From: an uncultured Sulfitobacter sp.
Lineage (GTDB): Bacteria; Pseudomonadota; Alphaproteobacteria; Rhodobacterales; Rhodobacteraceae
DNA: 64,000 nt
Direction: 5' to 3'
Assembly (NCBI GenBank): GCA_947492925.1
Contig: CANLOQ010000002.1
Coordinates: forward strand, 434,001-498,000
The notes below the pieces were generated by a model, which made no database searches, was not told the origin of the DNA, and saw nothing but the letters and a program-made list of their open reading frames with translations. Position numbers and translations under genes: made by a program. This document shows, in pieces, positions 25,006 to 34,216 of the stretch. Every line of letters starts with the position of its first letter. Within the stretch, counting starts at the first letter, position 1.

Positions 25006-26298
25006 GGCGGCGCGCGCACCGGCGATCCAGACGTCCGCAATGGCCCGGTCATCTCCCATCATTATGGTGGCAAACAGACTTTCCCAGTGATCCTGCGCCC
25101 GCGCTGTGCGCTGTGCGATGGCGGGGGTAGAGGCAAGGTTAAGCACGGTCAGGTCTGCCTCAAGCCCGGGTGCGATGCAGCCAATTTTGTCATGCAGATG
25201 CAGGCTGCGCGCGGAGCCTGCGGTGGCCAGCCATAGCAGTTCTGCGGCGTGCAGGGGCGTGCCGCGCAACTGGCCGATTTCATAGGCGGCGGCCATCGTG
25301 CGCAGCATCGAAAAGGACGATCCGCCGCCGGTGTCGGTGGCAAGGCCCACGGGAATGTGCCGCGCGCGCAGGCCCGCCATGTCAAACAGGCCCGATCCGA
25401 TAAAGGTGTTTGAGGTCGGACAATGCACGAGGGCGGCACCGGTCTCGGTGATGCGGTCCACTTCGCGCGGCTCAAGGTGGATGGCATGGCCATAGAGGGC
25501 GCGTTCCCCGATCAGGCCGTGCGCTTCGTAGGTGTCAAGATAGTCGCGGGCCTGCGGGCACAGGTCGCGGACCCATGCGATTTCGTCGGTCTGTTCGCTC
25601 AGATGCGTCTGCATCAGGCAATCGGGGTGCTCGGCCCAGAGCGCACCAAGCGCGGCAAGCTGATCCTCGCTTGAGGTGGGGGTGAAGCGCGGGGTGATCG
25701 CATAGCTGACGCGCCCCTTGCCATGCCAGCGGTCGATCAGCGCCTTGCTGTCGTCATAGGCCGATTGTGCGGTATCGGTCAGGGCTCCCGGCGCATTCCG
25801 GTCCATGCAGGTCTTGCCCGCCACAATCCGTTGGTTCTGCGCGGCAGCGGCCCTGAACAGGGCTTCGGCGCTGTGCGGGTGGATCGTGCAATAGGAGGCA
25901 ACAGTGGTGGTGCCGTTCGCGCGGGTCAGATCAAGGTATCGGGCGGCAATCTGCGCTGCATATTCCGGGTCGGACAGGCGTATCTCTTCGGGGAATGTAT
26001 AATCATTCAACCAGTCGATCAGACGTTTGCCCCAAGACGCGATGATGGCGGTTTGCGGGTAATGCACATGGGCGTCGACAAACCCGGGGCAGATCAGATG
26101 ATCCGCGCCATAGCTGACGCGGCGGGCCTGCGGATGGGCCTGCGCCAGCGTGTCGGCGTCGCCCGTGCGGGCAATGACCCCATCGCGGATCAGCACCGCG
26201 CCGGATGTGTCCACGCGCACGGCATCTTGCCAGCCACGCTGGGCAGGATCGCCGTCAAAGCGCAGTGTCGGGCCGGTCAAAAGGGTATCATTGATCAT
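24997..26298 (-). CDS. guaD: Guanine deaminase
   Basis: Zinc enzyme converting guanine to xanthine and ammonia; 433 residues, normal length. It has the family signature PGFVDAHVHYPQT (zinc ligands H77, H79), then MQTHLSEQTDE, GHAIHLE and LATDTGGGSSFSML with the catalytic aspartate. It converges with the 8-oxoguanine deaminase gene. With a shared product line (xanthine/urate), the two enzymes probably feed purine catabolism. Confidence 0.95.
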   Translation of the reverse strand: MINDTLLTGPTLRFDGDPAQRGWQDAVRVDTSGAVLIRDGVIARTGDADTLAQAHPQARRVSYGADHLICPGFVDAHVHYPQTAIIASWGKRLIDWLNDYTFPEEIRLSDPEYAAQIAARYLDLTRANGTTTVASYCTIHPHSAEALFRAAAAQNQRIVAGKTCMDRNAPGALTDTAQSAYDDSKALIDRWHGKGRVSYAITPRFTPTSSEDQLAALGALWAEHPDCLMQTHLSEQTDEIAWVRDLCPQARDYLDTYEAHGLIGERALYGHAIHLEPREVDRITETGAALVHCPTSNTFIGSGLFDMAGLRARHIPVGLATDTGGGSSFSMLRTMAAAYEIGQLRGTPLHAAELLWLATAGSARSLHLHDKIGCIAPGLEADLTVLNLASTPAIAQRTARAQDHWESLFATIMMGDDRAIADVWIAGARAALA

Positions 26299-26354
26299 TT
26301 GATCACTCTAGTTTGCCGTCCGGCCGGTAACAACGCCCAAGCGCCATTGTCACC

Positions 26355-26391
26355 CCCCGGGCGCGGCCCTATGTTTCGGCGTAACCCGGGG
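26355..26391 (+). promoter_or_regulatory. Hairpin overlapping the mgtE ribosome binding site
   Basis: CCCCGGG (26355-26361) pairs with CCCGGGG (26385-26391). The 3' arm runs into the GGGGAG that is the likely ribosome binding site, 11 nt before the mgtE ATG. Structure could occlude translation initiation. This is not a recognised Mg-riboswitch sequence. Confidence 0.35.
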
Positions 26392-26402
26392 AGACAGGTG
26401 CG

Positions 26403-27806
26403 ATGTTGGATCAGATCGAAGAAGCGCCGGAGTCTTCCGAAGATGACGAGGCGCAAAACTATACGCTGGGGCCCAAAAAGGTATCCGCGATTCTCTATGC
26501 GGTAGAGATCGACGACCGCGAGAAACTGACAGAGCTGATGGATCCGCTGCATGCGGCGGATATTGCCGACCTGCTGGAACAGATCAGCGCGTTTGAGCGC
26601 AGCCGGTTGATCCGTCTTTATGACAAGCAATTTGACGGCGACATCCTGTCGGAACTGGACGAATCCATCCGCGAGGAAGTCATAGCGGTTCTCACGCCTC
26701 AGGTCCTGTCTTCGGCGGTTCGGGAACTGGACAGCGACGATGTTGTCGATCTGATTGAAGACCTTGAGGATGATCAGCAGGAAGTCATCCTTGACGCGCT
26801 GGAAGACGCAGACCGCGCGGCGGTCGAACAGGCGCTGAGCTGGCCGGAGTATTCCGCCGGTCGCCTGATGCAGCGCGAGGTGGTCGCGGCACCGGGGCAC
26901 TGGACCGTCGGACAGGCCATCGACCGGCTGCGTGCCACACCCGAAGAGGATCTGCCAGATCAGTTCTATCATATTGTGCTGGTGGACCCGCGTTATCACC
27001 CGGTTGGCAATGTGACACTGGGCAAGCTGATGCGCTCGAAACGCGAGACGCGGCTGGATACGATTACGGAAGCCACGTTTCAGATCATTCCCGCCTCGCA
27101 GGACGAGGGGGATGTGGCCTATGCGTTCAACCAGTACCATCTGATTTCATCGCCGGTGGTGGACGACGAGGGACGTCTGATCGGGGTCATCACCATTGAT
27201 GACGCAATGGCCGTGCTGGACGAGGAACACGACGAAGACATCCTGCGCCTTGCCGGTGTGGACAGCGAATCGACTCTTTCGGATTCGGTGCGCGCCACAA
27301 CACGGCGGCGGTTGCCCTGGCTGGCGGTCAACCTTGCCACCTCCATCGCGGCGTCGCTGGTGATCGCCCAATTCGAAGTTGCGCTGGCGCAGATCGTGGC
27401 ACTGGCCGTCCTGATGCCCATCGTGGCGTCAATGGGCGGGAACGCGGGCACGCAAAGCCTGACGGTGGCGACCCGCGCCATCGCGACGAAGGACCTGACC
27501 GGGTCGAACATCTGGCGCGTGCTGCGCCGCGAATGTCTGGTGGGACTGATCAATGGCGTGATTTTTGCCGTTGTGATGGGGATTGTCGGCATCATCTGGT
27601 TTGGCTCACCGATGCTGGGGGTCGTGATCGCGGCGGCGATGGTGATCAACATGGTGGTGGCGGGGCTTGCCGGGACCGGTATCCCGGTGGTGCTGGAGCG
27701 GCTGGGCATCGACCCGGCGCTGGCATCGGGGGCGTTTGTGACCACCGTGACGGATGTGGTCGGCTTTTTCGCCTTTCTTGGTCTGGCCGCAGCGGTGCTG
27801 TTGTGA
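26403..27806 (+). CDS. mgtE: MgtE-type magnesium transporter
   Basis: Mg2+ channel/transporter of 467 residues. Domains in order: an acidic MgtE_N superhelical sensor (about 30-135), two CBS domains (about 140-270; LMQREVVAAPGHWTVGQAID, then SPVVDDEGRLIGVITIDDA), then five transmembrane helices with PIVASMGGNAGTQSLTVATRA, the pore signature. The N-terminal Mg sensor closes the pore at high magnesium. The stop overlaps the start of the cyclo-ligase gene. Confidence 0.96.
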   Translation: MLDQIEEAPESSEDDEAQNYTLGPKKVSAILYAVEIDDREKLTELMDPLHAADIADLLEQISAFERSRLIRLYDKQFDGDILSELDESIREEVIAVLTPQVLSSAVRELDSDDVVDLIEDLEDDQQEVILDALEDADRAAVEQALSWPEYSAGRLMQREVVAAPGHWTVGQAIDRLRATPEEDLPDQFYHIVLVDPRYHPVGNVTLGKLMRSKRETRLDTITEATFQIIPASQDEGDVAYAFNQYHLISSPVVDDEGRLIGVITIDDAMAVLDEEHDEDILRLAGVDSESTLSDSVRATTRRRLPWLAVNLATSIAASLVIAQFEVALAQIVALAVLMPIVASMGGNAGTQSLTVATRAIATKDLTGSNIWRVLRRECLVGLINGVIFAVVMGIVGIIWFGSPMLGVVIAAAMVINMVVAGLAGTGIPVVLERLGIDPALASGAFVTTVTDVVGFFAFLGLAAAVLL

Positions 27807-28402
27807 GCGATCTTGCCCACGCCAAGGCGGTGATGCGGAAAGCGGCATTTACCCGGCGCAAGGTCCTGCACGAAAAGGCAGGGGCCGCGCAGGCGGGTTA
27901 TCTGTCAGAGGTGCTGGCGGGGTATCGCGGGGTGCCTTTGTCAGGCTTCATGCCCATCCGCACTGAGATTGATCCGGTCCCCGCGATGGCAGAGGCAAGC
28001 GCGCATGGCACCGTCGGCGTGCCGGTGATCGACGCGGCGGATCATCCATTGCGCTTTGCCGCCTGGACACCCGACACCGTGATGGTGGCCGGTGCCTTTG
28101 GTGCTGCGGTGCCAAAAGCCCCTAGATATTTTGAACCGGAGATTCTGATCGTGCCGCTTTTGGCGTTCAACCGCGAGGGCGGGCGGCTGGGCTATGGGGG
28201 CGGGTTCTATGACCGCACACTTGAGTTGCTGCGCGCGCGACGGGCCACGCTGGCGATTGGATTTGCCTTTGCCGGGCAAGAGACTGATGATCTGCCGCTT
28301 GAACCAACAGATCAGCCGCTGGACATGATCGTGACCGAAGCGGGCGTGATCGAGATTGCAGGTGCCACACCTGCAAAACATCCGTCCGGAAAACCAATGT
28401 GA
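27803..28402 (+). CDS. 5-formyltetrahydrofolate cyclo-ligase
   Basis: ATP-dependent conversion of 5-formyl-THF to 5,10-methenyl-THF in one-carbon metabolism; 199 residues. The signature LGYGGGFYDRTL is near residue 133 and the N-terminal KAVMRKAAFTRRKVLHE is typical. The start is a GTG overlapping the mgtE stop (GTGA), so translation is coupled to the magnesium transporter. In E. coli this gene (ygfA) follows ssrS; here a structured 280-nt gap follows it. Confidence 0.92.
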   Translation: MSDLAHAKAVMRKAAFTRRKVLHEKAGAAQAGYLSEVLAGYRGVPLSGFMPIRTEIDPVPAMAEASAHGTVGVPVIDAADHPLRFAAWTPDTVMVAGAFGAAVPKAPRYFEPEILIVPLLAFNREGGRLGYGGGFYDRTLELLRARRATLAIGFAFAGQETDDLPLEPTDQPLDMIVTEAGVIEIAGATPAKHPSGKPM

Positions 28403-28682
28403 CGTTTTATTGCCGCTTGTGTCTGCCGTAATTCATTCAGTGATACGGATGTGACAGCCATGATATGCGAAAATTCATTTTGGCAGGTGATATGGGGCTG
28501 ACTGGTCTGATCCTTCGTGTGGTGGCATTCACACTGAGCGAGAAACCAGACCGCACCAGCGTGCCTGCATGCTTTATGTCTGAGCGCGCCTGCACGTGGC
28601 ACCATTCGCCCTGCAAATACGACACGTGAAGCGCGCATTTGTTGCTTGCCCCAGACGTCCGGGCGGCATACCGCTTGGAACT
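28403..28682. other. 280-nt structured gap (possible small RNA)
   Basis: No coding frame. A hairpin is formed by GCGCGC/CACGTG (28584-28589, 28593-28598) pairing with CACGTG/GCGCGC (28623-28628, 28631-28636). Position beside the 5-formyl-THF cyclo-ligase gene recalls 6S RNA, but I could not recognise the 6S core, so it is left uncalled. Confidence 0.3.
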
Positions 28683-29495
28683 ATGAAAATACTGTTTCTT
28701 GGTGATGTCATGGGGCGCGCAGGCCGGCGTGCCGTGAGCGAAAATCTGGGTCGCATTCGTGAGGCATGGAAGCTGGATTTTGTCGTGGTGAACGGCGAAA
28801 ACGCGACCTCGGGCATGGGGTTGTCCGCGGCCCATGCAAAGGTCCTGCTTGAGGCGGGGGCCGATTGCCTGACGCTGGGCGATCATGCCTTTGATCAAAA
28901 GGAAATGCTCAGTTTCATTGAGCAGGAGCCGCGCATTATCCGGCCGCTGAATTTTTCCAAGAACGCACCGGGCAAGGGCGCGCGGCTGTTCACGGCCAAG
29001 AACGGGCGCAAGGTGTTGGTGACACAGGCGCTGGGGCAGGTTTTTATGAAACGGCCCTTCGACGATCCGTTTTCGGCGCTTGATACGGTGCTCAAAACGC
29101 ATCCTTTGGGTGGCATGGCATCGGCCATCATCGTGGACATTCATTGCGAGGCGACATCCGAAAAGATGGCGACGGGGCATTGGTGCGACGGGCGGGCAAG
29201 CCTTGTGGTGGGCACTCATACCCATGTGCCAACGTCCGACGCGATGATCCTGCCGGGCGGCACGGCCTATCTGAGCGATGCGGGCATGTGCGGGGATTAT
29301 TATTCGATCATCGGCATGGACAAGGCAGAGCCCCTGCGCCGGTTCATCACCGGCATGCCAAAAGAGCGGTTTACCCCCGCAAACGGCGAGGCGACGCTTT
29401 CTGGTGTCTATGTCGAGACCGATGACCGGACGGGCCGCGCGACGCGGATTGTCCCGGTGCGCGACGGTGGCGCGCTGCAACAGAGCGCCCCGTGA
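28683..29495 (+). CDS. ymdB: YmdB-type metallophosphoesterase (TIGR00282 family)
   Basis: Calcineurin-fold metallophosphoesterase of 270 residues, related to YmdB of Bacillus (2',3'-cyclic nucleotide phosphodiesterase affecting biofilm genes). Metal-site motifs: FLGDVMGRAGR, VVNGENAT, LTLGDHAFD, HCEATSEK and VVGTHTHVPTSD; DAGMCGDYYSIIGMD near the end is typical. The start MKILFLGD was preferred over upstream codons. The stop overlaps the GTG of the next gene (GTGA). Confidence 0.93.
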   Translation: MKILFLGDVMGRAGRRAVSENLGRIREAWKLDFVVVNGENATSGMGLSAAHAKVLLEAGADCLTLGDHAFDQKEMLSFIEQEPRIIRPLNFSKNAPGKGARLFTAKNGRKVLVTQALGQVFMKRPFDDPFSALDTVLKTHPLGGMASAIIVDIHCEATSEKMATGHWCDGRASLVVGTHTHVPTSDAMILPGGTAYLSDAGMCGDYYSIIGMDKAEPLRRFITGMPKERFTPANGEATLSGVYVETDDRTGRATRIVPVRDGGALQQSAP

Positions 29496-30409
29496 CCCGT
29501 CGCGAGATTGCGCTGTTTTCGCTTATTCTTGTTGTGATGGGCGCAGGATGGGGGGCGACACAGCCCATGACCAAGCTTGCCGTCAGCACCGGCTATGGTC
29601 ATTGGGGGCTGCTGATGTGGCAGATGATCATCGGTGGTGTACTGATGGGCGCCATCTGCCTGTGGCGCAGGCTGCCCCTGCCGCTGAACCGGCGCACCAT
29701 CCGGCTCTATGTGATTCTCGCGCTGATCGGTGCCGTGTTGCCCAACGGCATTTCCTATCAGGCAGCGGTGCATTTGCCTGCGGGCATCATGTCGCTGCTG
29801 TTGAGCATTATTCCCATGTTTGCCTTTGTGATTGCGCTGGCGCTGGGCAATGACAGCTTTTTGTGGCGGCGCGTCATCGGGCTGGGGTTTGGACTGATCG
29901 GCGTGCTGATCATCATTCTGCCGTCGGTCGATCTGGGCCAGCAGATACCGGTCTTCTGGGCTGCCGCATATCTGGTGACGGCGCTGTTTTACGCTTTTGA
30001 AGGCAACTACATCGCAAAATGGGGCACCGAGGGGCTGAACTCCTTTCAGGTCATGCTGGGCGCGTCCGTGTTTGGCGGGATGATGGTTCTGCCGCTGGTC
30101 TGGGCGTCGGATCAATTCATCGTGCCGGTATTTCCACTGCCTTTGCCGCAGATGGCGCTGGTGATGGCCTGCGTACTGCACGTGGCGGTCTATGCCACCT
30201 ATATTTGGCTCGCTGGACGCGCTGGGGCGGTCTTTACCACTCAGGTGAGCTATATGGTAACGGGCTTTGGATTGATCTGGGCGTGGCTGCTGCTGGGCGA
30301 AGGCTATGCTCCGACGATCTGGGTCGCACTGTCGGTGATCTTTGTGGGCATGTATCTAGTGCAGCCCCGCGCGACGCTTGCGGATGCGACTGCGATGGGT
30401 GACAACTAG
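29492..30409 (+). CDS. EamA/DMT-family transporter
   Basis: Ten-helix drug/metabolite transporter of 305 residues, built from two EamA repeats (about 8-135 and 150-295). The first repeat starts SLILVVMGAGWGATQPMTKLA, and the C-terminal repeat contains VLHVAVYATYIWLAG. Substrate unknown; many family members export amino acids or metabolites. It starts inside the ymdB stop codon, indicating translational coupling. Confidence 0.88.
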   Translation: MTRREIALFSLILVVMGAGWGATQPMTKLAVSTGYGHWGLLMWQMIIGGVLMGAICLWRRLPLPLNRRTIRLYVILALIGAVLPNGISYQAAVHLPAGIMSLLLSIIPMFAFVIALALGNDSFLWRRVIGLGFGLIGVLIIILPSVDLGQQIPVFWAAAYLVTALFYAFEGNYIAKWGTEGLNSFQVMLGASVFGGMMVLPLVWASDQFIVPVFPLPLPQMALVMACVLHVAVYATYIWLAGRAGAVFTTQVSYMVTGFGLIWAWLLLGEGYAPTIWVALSVIFVGMYLVQPRATLADATAMGDN

Positions 30410-30437
30410 GGCGCAGGCCCGTTTCAAGGATTGGCTG

Positions 30438-32210
30438 ATGGATTTCTTTCCTCTTTCGCAGACGGGCAGCGCGATCCTGTCCCTGGCGGTCGTGCTGGTG
30501 ATGTTCATCCTGTTTCTGCGCGAATATTTCCCTACCGAGGTTGTGGCGCTGGGCGGGGCGGCGGTGCTGCTGGCCACCGGGGTGCTGCCTTACGAAGACG
30601 CGCGCATGGTGCTGTCCAATTCCGCCCCGTGGACGATTGCAGCGATGTTCATCGTGATGGGCGCGCTGGTGCGGACCGGGGCGCTGGATGTCCTGACGCA
30701 ACTGGCCGAACGCTATGCCCGGACCAATCCCAAAATGGCGGTGGTCGGCGTGCTGGTGTCGGTCATGGGGGCCTCTGCGATCATGAACAACACCCCCGTT
30801 GTGGTGGTGATGATCCCGGTTGTCGTGCAGCTGAGCAAAACACTTGGCACCAAGGCTTCCAAACTGCTGATTCCGCTGTCCTATGCCGCCATCATGGGCG
30901 GTTCGCTGACGTTGATCGGCACCTCTACCAACCTTCTGGTGGACGGTGTGGCGCGGGGGCAAGGGCTTGAACCCTTCGGTATCTTTGAGATCCTGCCGAT
31001 TGGTCTGGTGATTTGCGCCTGGGGGCTGACCTATCTGGCGCTGTTCGGGCGCAAATTGCTGCCGGACCGGGACAGCATGGCATCCATGCTGTCTGACCGG
31101 TCAAAGATGAAGTTCTTTACCGAGGCGGTCATTCCCCCCGAAAGCAACCTGATCGGCCGTGAGGTGCTGGATGTGAAGCTTTTCAAGCGCGAGGGGGTGC
31201 GGTTGATTGACGTGGTGCGCGGGGACCAGTCGCTGCGGCGCAACCTGCAGGGCGTGGAATTGCAGATTGGCGACCGCGTGGTTCTGCGCACCGAGATGAC
31301 CGAGCTTTTGAGCCTGCAGGCCACCAAGGACCTCAAGCGGGTTGATCAGCTTTCGGCGGTTGAGACGACCACGGTTGAGGTGCTGATCACACCGGGTTGC
31401 CGGATGGTGGGGCGGTCGCTCGGCTCCATGCGGTTGCGGCGGCGCTATGGGGTATATCCGCTGGCGGTTCATCGTCGTAACCAGAACATCGGCCTGCAAT
31501 TGGATGATTTGATTGTAAAAGTCGGTGACACGCTGTTGCTGGAAGGGGCCGCAGAAGACATTCAGCGGCTCGCGGCAGAAATGAACATGGTCGACGTCAG
31601 CCACCCTTCGGCACGTGCCTATCGCCGGGGCCATGCGCCGATTGCGATTGCCGCGCTTGTGGGGATCGTGACGCTGGCCGCGCTGAATGTGGCCCCGATC
31701 CTGCTGCTGGCGGTGGTGGCTGTGGCTTTGGTGCTGCTGACCGGATGCATCGACGCGGAAGAGGCGTTTTCCTTTGTGGACGGCCGCCTGCTGGCGCTGA
31801 TTTTCTCGATGCTCGCGGTTGGGGCCGCATTGCAGAATTCGGGGGCGATAACCCTGATTGTGGATGCTATTTCGCCAACGCTGGGGACGTTGCCGATGTG
31901 GGCCGTGATCTTCTGCGTCTTCCTGTTGACCACGATCCTGACCGAAATTGTGTCCAACAACGCGGTCGCGGTGATCATGACGCCCATCGCGATCAGCCTT
32001 GCGGCTGCCCTTGGCCTTGATCCGCGCCCGCTTGTGGTTGCGGTGATGATTGCGGCGTCCTGCGCCTTTGCCACGCCCATCGGCTATCAGACCAACACAC
32101 TGGTCTATGGGCCGGGCGGATACCGCTTTACCGATTTCATGCGCATTGGTGTGCCGCTGAACCTGTCGATGTCCTTGCTGGCCAGTGCGGTTATCCCGCT
32201 GATCTGGTAG
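30438..32210 (+). CDS. SLC13-type (DASS/ArsB-like) permease with two TrkA-C domains
   Basis: Inner-membrane anion/solute transporter of 590 residues. N-terminal helices (1-185) are followed by a cytoplasmic insert with two TrkA_C/RCK domains (about 200-395; IPPESNLIGREVLDVKLF, LGSMRLRRRYGVYPLAV) and a second membrane half to the end. The motif NNTPVVVVMIPVV, and LTEIVSNNAVAVIMTPIA later, are the inverted SNT-like sites of the Na/sulfate symporter group. The start MDFFPLSQ was chosen because an upstream in-frame start would overlap the EamA gene. It converges on a second 590-residue permease. Confidence 0.87.
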   Translation: MDFFPLSQTGSAILSLAVVLVMFILFLREYFPTEVVALGGAAVLLATGVLPYEDARMVLSNSAPWTIAAMFIVMGALVRTGALDVLTQLAERYARTNPKMAVVGVLVSVMGASAIMNNTPVVVVMIPVVVQLSKTLGTKASKLLIPLSYAAIMGGSLTLIGTSTNLLVDGVARGQGLEPFGIFEILPIGLVICAWGLTYLALFGRKLLPDRDSMASMLSDRSKMKFFTEAVIPPESNLIGREVLDVKLFKREGVRLIDVVRGDQSLRRNLQGVELQIGDRVVLRTEMTELLSLQATKDLKRVDQLSAVETTTVEVLITPGCRMVGRSLGSMRLRRRYGVYPLAVHRRNQNIGLQLDDLIVKVGDTLLLEGAAEDIQRLAAEMNMVDVSHPSARAYRRGHAPIAIAALVGIVTLAALNVAPILLLAVVAVALVLLTGCIDAEEAFSFVDGRLLALIFSMLAVGAALQNSGAITLIVDAISPTLGTLPMWAVIFCVFLLTTILTEIVSNNAVAVIMTPIAISLAAALGLDPRPLVVAVMIAASCAFATPIGYQTNTLVYGPGGYRFTDFMRIGVPLNLSMSLLASAVIPLIW

Positions 32211-32303
32211 GATCGAACGCCGGTGCGCGGCGCTGGAGGGGCGGGCGGATTGGTGTACGGCCCGGAGGAGGGGCTTGGTGCCAGTGTGGCGCGTGATGTG
32301 CCC

Positions 32304-34076
32304 TCAGAGGGGCCAGAACACGAGGATCGCCGGGATTGAGACGCCAATCACGATGATCTCAAGCGGCAGGCCCATTCGCCAGTAATCGCCAAAGCCATAG
32401 CCGCCGGGGCCAAGGATCAGCGTGTTGTTCTTGTGGCCGATGGGGGTGAGGAAGGCGCTGGAGGCCGCGACCGCCACGGCCATCAGAAACGGATCGGGAG
32501 ACACGCCAAGCGTTTGCGCCATCTGGATGCCCACGGGTGCGGCAACGATGGTCGTTGCCGTATTGTTCAGCACGTCCGACAGGGTCATGGTGACCACCAT
32601 GAGGACGGTCAATACCACCCACGGGGCCAACCCTTCGGTCAGACCGATAAGCGCCCCGGCGATCAATTCTGTCCCGCCGGAAGTTTCAAGCGCCGCGCCC
32701 AGAGGGATCATAGATCCCAAAAGCACAACAACGGGCCATTCGATATGGGTATAAAGTTCAGACAAAGGTACGATTTTTGAAAGCACATAGGCGATGACCA
32801 CAAGCCCAAGTGCCACGGGCAGATAGATCAGGCCAACGCTGGCGGCCAGCACAGCGGCCCCGAACAGCCCGATGGCCAGCCAGACCTTGGCGTTTTCGGT
32901 CACAGCAAGCCCCCGGTCCGCCAGTGGCAGCACATCAAGCCATTCGGTGACATCCGCGCCGGTGTCGCGGGGCACCAAAAGCAAGAGGATGTCGCCCGCC
33001 GTGAGTTCTGTGCTCCGCAGCTGCGAGGTGATCTTGCGCCCGCGCCGCGAAATGCCCAGAAGAACGGTGCGCTGGCGCCACGCCAGCCCCACTGCCTGCG
33101 CGGTGCGGCCATTCAGGCGAGAGGTTTCAGTCACCACAACTTCAATGATTTCAACGCCTTCTCCGCCTGCTTTCAACTGATCTTCACGGGTGCTGTCGGC
33201 CAGTGCCAGATCAAGGGTGCTGCGAAATTCGTCCAACGCGTCGGGCGTTGCTTCCAGTACCAGCGCATCACCGGCCCTCAGCGCCACGTTGCGAGCCTGA
33301 CCGTATCTGCGTTTGCCGTCGCGCATCAGGCCCAGAATGGCGACATCGGCGCTTTCCGCTGCTTCCTGAAGTTCTTCAAGGCGCTTTCCGATCTGTTTGC
33401 TGTCTTCCGGCACCACCAGCTCTGCGATATATTGTGATATATCTTCGGTGCTTATGACCGCATCCTCACGTGCCGGGATCAGCCGCCAGCCAATCAGCGC
33501 GACAAAAGCCATGCCCGCAATCGCGGCCACGCCACCAACGGGCGCGAAATCAAACATGCGAAACGGCTCACCCAGACTTTCCTGCCGGATCGAGGCGATG
33601 ATGATGTTGGGCGGGGTGCCGATCAGTGTCACCATGCCCCCCAGAATAGTGGCAAAGCTCAGCGGCATCAGGCTGAGCCCCGGCGCGCGGCCGGCCTTGC
33701 GCGCGGTCTGGATGTCGACGGGCATCAGCAGGGCAAGTGCTGCCACGTTGTTCATGAAGGCAGACAAGATGCCCCCCACGGCCCCCATCAGTGTGATATG
33801 CGCCCCCAGCGACCGGGAGGCGTCCACAAGCGTGCGGGTGATCAGCAGCACAGCACCAGAGCGTACCAACCCCGCCGACACCACAAGCACCAGCGCAACC
33901 ACCAGTGTGGCAGGGTGGCCGAAGCCGGAGAAGGCGTCCTTGGTGGGTACGACACCCAGCACGACGCCCAGCATCAGGGCGGTGAAAGCGACAATGTCAT
34001 AACGGAATTTGCCCCACAGCAGCATCGCGAAAACGGCACCAAACAGGGAGAAGAGGATAATCTGATCTGTACTCAT
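32304..34076 (-). CDS. SLC13-type permease with two TrkA-C domains (second copy)
   Basis: Also 590 residues with the same plan: membrane half, two TrkA_C domains (about 205-380; LVVPEDSKQIGKRLEELQEA, VVTETSRLNGRTAQAVGLAW), then a second membrane half (LSDVLNNTATTIVAAPVGIQ). Its sequence is clearly diverged from the convergent neighbour, so this looks like an old paralogue pair, not a recent duplication. The start MSTDQIILFSLF fits the family; upstream in-frame Met codons add a non-conserved stretch. A GAGGT lies unusually close to the ATG. Confidence 0.86.
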   Translation of the reverse strand: MSTDQIILFSLFGAVFAMLLWGKFRYDIVAFTALMLGVVLGVVPTKDAFSGFGHPATLVVALVLVVSAGLVRSGAVLLITRTLVDASRSLGAHITLMGAVGGILSAFMNNVAALALLMPVDIQTARKAGRAPGLSLMPLSFATILGGMVTLIGTPPNIIIASIRQESLGEPFRMFDFAPVGGVAAIAGMAFVALIGWRLIPAREDAVISTEDISQYIAELVVPEDSKQIGKRLEELQEAAESADVAILGLMRDGKRRYGQARNVALRAGDALVLEATPDALDEFRSTLDLALADSTREDQLKAGGEGVEIIEVVVTETSRLNGRTAQAVGLAWRQRTVLLGISRRGRKITSQLRSTELTAGDILLLLVPRDTGADVTEWLDVLPLADRGLAVTENAKVWLAIGLFGAAVLAASVGLIYLPVALGLVVIAYVLSKIVPLSELYTHIEWPVVVLLGSMIPLGAALETSGGTELIAGALIGLTEGLAPWVVLTVLMVVTMTLSDVLNNTATTIVAAPVGIQMAQTLGVSPDPFLMAVAVAASSAFLTPIGHKNNTLILGPGGYGFGDYWRMGLPLEIIVIGVSIPAILVFWPL

Positions 34077-34216
34077 ACCTCGGATACTGCATCTCTGCGC
34101 ACCAAGGGCAATCTGAATTGCCGTGGGGACAGATCCAAAAGCAGCAATTGCTATGTCATGGATTAATGCCATAACTCCCGGAATTGTTAACAACAGCCGC
34201 ATTCAGGAGTGCGCCT

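Noticed and set aside
26299-26402. Magnesium riboswitch before mgtE
   Set aside because: The 104-nt leader is too short and lacks the ykoK (M-box) conserved cores; only a simple hairpin is visible.
28403-28682. 6S RNA gene next to the cyclo-ligase
   Set aside because: Only the genomic neighbourhood suggests it; no 6S sequence core could be recognised, so it is not called.
28437-29480. 347-residue minus-strand open frame over ymdB
   Set aside because: Antisense to the well-matched YmdB gene; no signature in translation.
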